DNA from: Acholoe squamosa
Lineage: Eukaryota > Annelida > Polychaeta > Phyllodocida > Polynoidae
DNA length: 64,000 nucleotides
Assembly (NCBI GenBank): GCA_949317995.1
Contig: OX439039.1
Span: forward strand, 15,429,282 to 15,493,281
Direction of reading: 5' to 3'
Part shown: positions 62,022 through 64,000 of the stretch, in pieces
How positions within the stretch are numbered: the first letter of the stretch is position 1
How the letters are laid out: every line of letters starts with the position of its first letter
The notes under the pieces: model-generated
The model's input: only the letters and a program-made list of their open reading frames with translations
Database searches by the model: none
Told to the model about the DNA's origin: nothing
Made by a program: the position numbers and the translations under genes

Positions 62022-63369
62022 ATGATATACCATTTTATTGTTCCATAAATTCCAACATATTTTGTATTAATCAAAGAAATATCTATGAAATTAATACATA
62101 GGTTGGTTCTAAGAGCTATAAGAGTGCTCAAACTTTGTATAAGAGCGTTCATGCCCCACTGCACACCAGCCACAGTCAGTTAGACTGAGTTTATGACATC
62201 AAAAGGTCCGACCTAATGGTTCACTGCACAATATAATAAGAATAAGGGTCTCAGTGTGCGACCTCATGGTTCAATGCACAAATTAATAACTTGTAAGTGA
62301 ATGCAACCGGCCGTCACGGGTGCCTGAGCACCGCTGACGCCGTCATGAGTGTCTGAGCACTCTAAGGACTGAACAATGGGTTACATAAGCACGACGCCAT
62401 AACCTTCCGGTCGCTCTAGCGTCGCTCCTGAGCGACCTAGGTCAAATATCAAAAATTCTATGAAAAGCCCATAATTAGACGGTCAGAATGAGCCCAAGAT
62501 CAAGGCGGAACTCTCAGTATTAAGGAAGTTACGCCATAGAGACTGAATCGACCTCCGAGTAAGCTACAGACAAACCGGCGGGAGTTACGCGCCTATCCAG
62601 CGGGCATTATAATCTTGGCACATTCAGCTCCGCGCATGCCCAAAATGGCGGTTATACAAGCATAAACGGCCGAGATATGAGGGTCTAAAGATGCAGAACC
62701 GACCAAGACAATGGGGGCCATAGCGGCGTCCATGGGGGTCCTTTGTCCCCCTGTGACACTTGAAAGGGTCCCCTCAAACAATTGTAGAGTTAGGCAGATG
62801 CTGCTGGCTCCAGTCAGTCTGGAGGTGCTTTTCCAAGATTTGCTACAAATAGCCTGTCTGCACCTCCAGGAACACATCACCAAGAACCGCTCTAGAGGTA
62901 ACATCTCCAGTCATCTCCTGCTACCTGCTATACCACTGCACTATGGTGAAACTATGCTAGACAGGCATTGGTTTCCTACCATTAGTGGCCAGAGGCTATC
63001 TTCTTCAAGACTTCCACCAGAGGGTAAAGTTATCCATTATTACATTATTCCTCTAAGCAGCAGGTCAGGAGCTAGGTGTGGGAACCCACCTAGAAGTATG
63101 CTGGACACTGTATTATTAATACCTCACAGGTGGAGTGGAACTGAACATTATACTTTATAAATTACTGTATGTTTACTGTATGTGCAAATTACCTACATAC
63201 TAACTACTGTATGATTGATATTTCTTACATGTTGCCTAAAGCTGAATAAACCAGTGACAACTGGAAATACCATTATTTTATTATGAGCCTGATGTATTTA
63301 CTCCTTACACCACTAGTCATATGATATTTCTCATATGACAACTTGATCATGCCAATTACTAGTATGACA
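62022..63369 (+). repeat. 3' LTR of element B
   Basis: 1,348 bp copy of the 5' LTR. Its AATAAA at 63245-63250 would end the provirus transcript. Its own promoter points toward the esterase gene that starts 394 bp further on. Confidence 0.9.
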
Positions 63370-63374
63370 GGTGT

Positions 63375-63762
63375 CTATTATAAAGTTATTAAACTACCCG
63401 CTTCAAAGAAGAAGAAAAAACCCACAGTTTTTTATCCGAAATAATGCTGTTTAAAAACGTATAAACAACTTATCTTTAGGGCTGTCCACCCTACTCACTT
63501 CCTACGAAGTGGGTAAGGTGGTAGCAGGCTATTATAAGGCTAAAAGAAAATTCCTCCCCTGTGCATTGACGTATGTATAAAGGAATGTATGCTCATATTA
63601 TCACATAAACCAGCTACAAAATAATCAGTGGATGGAGATTATTATCTCAGATGATGAGAGCAGATGTTCGCCACCCAAAATCTTACTATCAAGGTCGATT
63701 TGGTCTGTTATCAATACCTGGGATAGGTGTAACGACTATCATCTGACAACAACTGCATCAGG
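63375..63762 (+). promoter_or_regulatory. Presumed promoter and 5' UTR of the esterase gene
   Basis: A TATAAAGG at 63575-63582 would start transcription near 63605. Between this and the ATG at 63763 there are further ATGs without long frames. Element B ends only about 200 bp before the TATA box. Confidence 0.4.
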
Positions 63763-63910
63763 ATGAACTTGCAGGGAATTGCACTTGGCATGCTCCAAGT
63801 CTGTCTTGTGCTTACACTACGTTGTGGAGCACCTACTCTGTTAAAAGATGGGAAATCACCTGTTGTAGAAACCAAAGGAAGAATACAAGGATTGAGACAA
63901 ATATATAATG
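63763..63910 (+). CDS. Carboxylesterase/cholinesterase-like gene, exon 1 (partial)
   Basis: The ATG at 63763 opens 49 codons and one base, then GTGAGG, a splice donor. The predicted start is a signal peptide (LGMLQVCLVLTLRCGA) followed by SPVVETKGRIQGLR. This matches the P-V-V-x-T-x-G-x-x-x-G beginning of mature type B carboxylesterases and cholinesterases. The rest of the gene lies beyond the window, so catalytic residues cannot be checked. As a secreted serine hydrolase it would cleave carboxyl esters. The start is chosen because the signal peptide begins directly there. The LTR of element B lies 394 bp upstream in the same direction. Confidence 0.7.
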
Positions 63911-64000
63911 GTGAGGTTGGTGACTGATGTCAAATTCTGAGAGAGAAAATAACGCGGAAAAACAACTCCTTTCATATTCAAAATCAGATCTGATTGATTC
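63911..64000 (+). other. Intron 1 of the esterase gene, cut by the window end
   Basis: Begins GTGAGGTTGG. Nothing further can be read before the end of the window. Confidence 0.5.

Larger units (their letters stand above)
47521..63369 (+). mobile_element. Element B: env-bearing Ty3/gypsy (errantivirus-like) provirus, 15,849 bp
   Basis: A complete LTR element: two 1,348 bp LTRs with about six differences (around 0.4 percent), the 5 bp duplication GGTGT on both sides (47516-47520 and 63370-63374), a primer site, gag, pol in -1 frame, env, an antisense ORF, AT-rich satellites, a purine tract. All three main genes are open from end to end, so the copy looks recent and possibly intact. Gene order PR-RT-RH-IN and an F-like env place it with gypsy/errantivirus-type elements (Metaviridae). 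Its length is unusual, owing to long LTRs and a 2.4 kb region after env. Confidence 0.95.

Overview
This looks like a 64 kb piece of an animal nuclear genome, most likely a marine invertebrate. A lancelet is my guess from the domain mosaic of the host gene and the density of short inverted-repeat elements, but nothing seen proves it. Introns follow GT-AG rules, genes carry signal peptides, and about half of the window is retroelement. No bacterial genes, rRNA or CRISPR are present.

Layout. (1) 489-13449, minus strand: a 13 kb Ty3/gypsy-type LTR retrotransposon (element A). Its two 468 bp LTRs differ at only 2 sites, it has a CTAT target duplication, a tRNA-His primer site and a polypurine tract. 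It encodes a Gag with a very long coiled coil, protease/RT/RNase H/integrase in several frame-broken pieces, and a large unfamiliar ORF (about 1,000 codons, split by one stop) flanked by arrays of RNA hairpins. (2) 14.4-14.95 kb: two copies of one short inverted-repeat element. (3) 35231-17058, minus strand: a complete 24-exon gene. All splice sites and phases close into a protein of about 1,231 residues: signal peptide, Ly6/uPAR domain, four six-cysteine repeats, von Willebrand D domain, furin site, EGF domain, transmembrane segment. Its introns hold several MITEs and a tRNA-derived repeat whose inverted copy lies just upstream of the gene. (4) 37.9-47.5 kb: AT-rich, without a recognisable gene, with two related inverted-repeat transposons. 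(5) 47521-63369, plus strand: a 15.8 kb env-bearing Ty3/gypsy/errantivirus-like element (element B). Its two 1,348 bp LTRs differ at about 6 sites. It has intact gag, pol and env, plus an antisense ORF between env and the 3' LTR. (6) 63763-63910: first exon of a carboxylesterase/cholinesterase-like gene, about 390 bp downstream of element B.

How the parts work together. Both retroelements appear to make Gag-Pol by the same -1 frameshift device: the heptamer GGAAAAC immediately before the gag stop, 5-6 nt of spacer, then an 11 bp stem-loop. Element A adds structured RNA throughout its non-coding parts: a chain of hairpins in its R region, and tandem hairpins with a conserved CTCA loop but different, compensated stems just 5' of its extra ORF. 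Element B looks like a complete recent provirus, with a second transcription unit possible on the opposite strand.

Limits: pairings, splice sites and frames were read by eye. Family names rest on motifs, not on searches.
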